A DNA stretch of 64,000 nucleotides from Robiginitomaculum sp. (lineage in GTDB: Bacteria > Pseudomonadota > Alphaproteobacteria > Caulobacterales > Maricaulaceae), in NCBI GenBank assembly GCA_016765135.1, contig JAESQN010000016.1:120129-184128 (forward strand), written 5' to 3'. Below are positions 62,604 through 64,000 of this stretch, one piece after another. Both the position numbers and the translations under genes were made by a program. Numbering within the stretch: position 1 is the stretch's first letter; the number at the start of each line of letters is the position of its first letter. The notes beneath the pieces are model-generated. The model was not told the DNA's origin and ran no database searches. It worked only from the letters and a program-made list of their open reading frames with translations.

Positions 62604-63809
62604 ATGAAACACCCAAAAAAAGTCGTCCTAGCCTATTCGGGCGGGCTTGATACGTCGATTATCCTGAAATGGCTGCAGGAGGAAAAAGGCTGTGAGGTTG
62701 TGACCTTTACCGCCGATTTAGGTCAGGGCGAGGAATTGGAACCCGTACGGCGCAAGGCGGAAGCGGCCGGCGTCAAAGAGATTTTCATTGATGATTTGCG
62801 CGAGGAGTTTGTCCGCGATTTCGTCTTCCCGATGTTTCGCGCCAATGCGCTGTATGAGGGGCTGTATCTGCTCGGTACATCCATTGCCCGACCGTTGATT
62901 TCCAAACGCCAGATCGAAATTGCCAATATGGTCGGGGCCGATGCGGTGTGCCACGGAGCCACTGGCAAAGGCAATGATCAGGTCCGGTTTGAGCTTGGCT
63001 ACTACGCACTTAATCCAGACATAAGGGTTATAGCCCCATGGAGAGAGTGGAGTCTCAATTCGCGCTCAGTATTAGTTGATTATGCTGAAAGCAACCAAAT
63101 TCCGATCCCGCGCGACAAGCGTGGCGAGCCCCCCTACTCGACCGATGCCAATCTCCTCCATGTCTCCTACGAAGGAAAATCACTCGAGGATCCTTGGGTG
63201 CCCCCCGACGAGGATATGTTCACTCGCAGCGTCGGACCCGAATCGGCACCTGAGCAGCCAACCTGGATCGAGATTGGGTTTGAACATGGCGACCCAATTT
63301 CTTTAGGTGATAAGACCATGTCCCCTGCCACCCTTCTCGCGGCACTCAACCAAGTGGCTGGTGCAAATGGTATCGGACGCGCCGATATCGTTGAGGGGCG
63401 CTTTGTAGGCATGAAATCACGGGGGGTGTACGAAACTCCTGGTGGGACCGTGCTGCTAGCAGCACATAGGGCAATCGAAAGCATTACACTTGATCGCGCA
63501 GAGATACATTTAAAAGATGAACTCATGCCGCGATATGCTGAGTTAATTTATAACGGTTTTTGGTGGTCTCCCGAACGTGACATGCTGCAAGCTGCTATCG
63601 ATAAAACGCAGGCCTCAGCGACGGGAACAGTCCGCCTCAAACTTTACAAGGGAAATGTTATTGTCGAGGGGCGGCAAGCGCCAAACAGTCTATATAACAA
63701 AGACATCGCTACTTTCGAAGCTGATCAAGTCTACAATCAAGCGGATGCTGAAGGTTTCATTCGGATTAACGCTTTACGTTTGCGTGCCCTTAAGGAACAG
63801 CGCGGTTAA
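62604..63809 (+). CDS. argG: argininosuccinate synthase
   Basis: 401 residues; joins citrulline and aspartate to argininosuccinate with ATP. PP-loop [10 protein letters not shown] at 9-18, [25 protein letters not shown] and the C-terminal [13 protein letters not shown] region are all present. Full length. From about 63,000 the codon choice changes (ATA, AGG, AGA and CTC become frequent), while the protein remains intact. The end overlaps the convergent DUF167 gene by 20 nt. Confidence 0.95.
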   Translation: MKHPKKVVLAYSGGLDTSIILKWLQEEKGCEVVTFTADLGQGEELEPVRRKAEAAGVKEIFIDDLREEFVRDFVFPMFRANALYEGLYLLGTSIARPLISKRQIEIANMVGADAVCHGATGKGNDQVRFELGYYALNPDIRVIAPWREWSLNSRSVLVDYAESNQIPIPRDKRGEPPYSTDANLLHVSYEGKSLEDPWVPPDEDMFTRSVGPESAPEQPTWIEIGFEHGDPISLGDKTMSPATLLAALNQVAGANGIGRADIVEGRFVGMKSRGVYETPGGTVLLAAHRAIESITLDRAEIHLKDELMPRYAELIYNGFWWSPERDMLQAAIDKTQASATGTVRLKLYKGNVIVEGRQAPNSLYNKDIATFEADQVYNQADAEGFIRINALRLRALKEQRG

Positions 63810-64000
63810 GTGCAGCGGAGAGAGCAACGGGGTCTCCGCTCACATGAAACCGCTTATGGCGCCCGTAGGCACCGGCACAAAGTGTGACTCGCCTTGGCGC
63901 GACACCACATATCTTTGCGAGCTCTTTTATGATTCTCTTATTAGCGTACCCCTTGACTGCTGAAACGGTCACGGAAAGGCTTAGGAAATTTTTATTCTGA
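63790..64000 (-). CDS. DUF167 (YggU-like) protein, partial
   Basis: The 3' part of a gene entering from the right edge of the window. The visible C-terminal 60-70 residues show the DUF167 core: [21 protein letters not shown] (helix with the conserved ANK) and [20 protein letters not shown]. Function unknown; in proteobacteria often beside yggT or folD. The frame continues open to position 64000, so the start lies outside the window. It overlaps the end of argG by 20 nt. Confidence 0.72.
   Translation of the reverse strand, partial: QNKNFLSLSVTVSAVKGYANKRIIKELAKICGVAPRRVTLCAGAYGRHKRFHVSGDPVALSAALNRAVP

Noticed and set aside
1..64000. CRISPR array, prophage or restriction-modification/defence island
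   Set aside because: No regularly spaced direct repeats, phage structural genes, integrases or known defence proteins were seen; the window is dominated by metabolic and housekeeping genes.

Overview
The window reads as chromosomal DNA of a free-living, probably aquatic alphaproteobacterium close to the Caulobacterales/Maricaulales. The evidence is a DivL-type kinase with tyrosine in place of the phospho-accepting histidine, a RegB/SenC/RegA redox system, an Entner-Doudoroff operon in the order zwf-pgl-edd-glk-eda, a divergent cytochrome c/kdsB-pheA block, a GST-queG pair, and large TonB-dependent receptors. G+C is moderate by eye and genes are densely packed with many 4-nt ATGA/GTGA overlaps. 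I see no rRNA, tRNA, CRISPR array or intact insertion sequence.

Layout. 0-9.4 kb: housekeeping genes (dnaX-ybaB, nudC, a YHS protein, kdsB-pheA, an anchored cytochrome c), then a MarR/NlpC-P60/unknown beta-protein operon and hutI. 9.4-22.8 kb: the central sugar locus. The operon zwf-pgl-edd-glk-eda is divergent from a TonB-dependent receptor and a LacI regulator; next come a GH68-like beta-propeller enzyme without a signal peptide, a GPH-type symporter and a ROK fructokinase. A 15-bp LacI-type operator is found identically in the zwf/receptor and the symporter/fructokinase intergenic regions. This suggests one regulon that imports a fructose-containing sugar (probably sucrose), splits it in the cytoplasm, phosphorylates both halves and feeds the Entner-Doudoroff pathway.

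23-29 kb: LysR/DUF1330 pair, a cation-efflux protein, GST-queG, a TPR protein and a BaiN-like flavoprotein. 29-34.5 kb: divL, regA, regB, senC. 34.5-44 kb: an SDR, two DUF465 miniproteins, a His-rich zinc exporter, a YcaQ-like protein, a TadG-like von Willebrand protein, a GNAT enzyme, a second TonB receptor behind a perfect 19-bp palindrome, and a LysE exporter. 44-56.3 kb: phenylacetate catabolism: a fused enoyl-CoA hydratase/hydroxyacyl-CoA dehydrogenase, paaABCDE, a fatty-acid desaturase, paaZ, paaI, and the operon paaG-paaJ-paaR. Two related 16-bp palindromes lie at the paaA and the paaI/paaG promoters and are probable PaaR sites. paaK and stand-alone paaF/paaH are not in the window.

56.3-64 kb: rlmN, a DUF350 membrane protein with a trypsin-like protease, a BlaI repressor with an unusual M56-M23 fused metallopeptidase, a mechanosensitive channel, argG (whose second half looks compositionally different) and a partial DUF167 gene running off the right edge. 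The most promising items for follow-up are the sugar regulon with its cytoplasmic GH68-like enzyme, the BlaI/M56-M23 pair, and the small structured transcript candidate at 9.46-9.61 kb.
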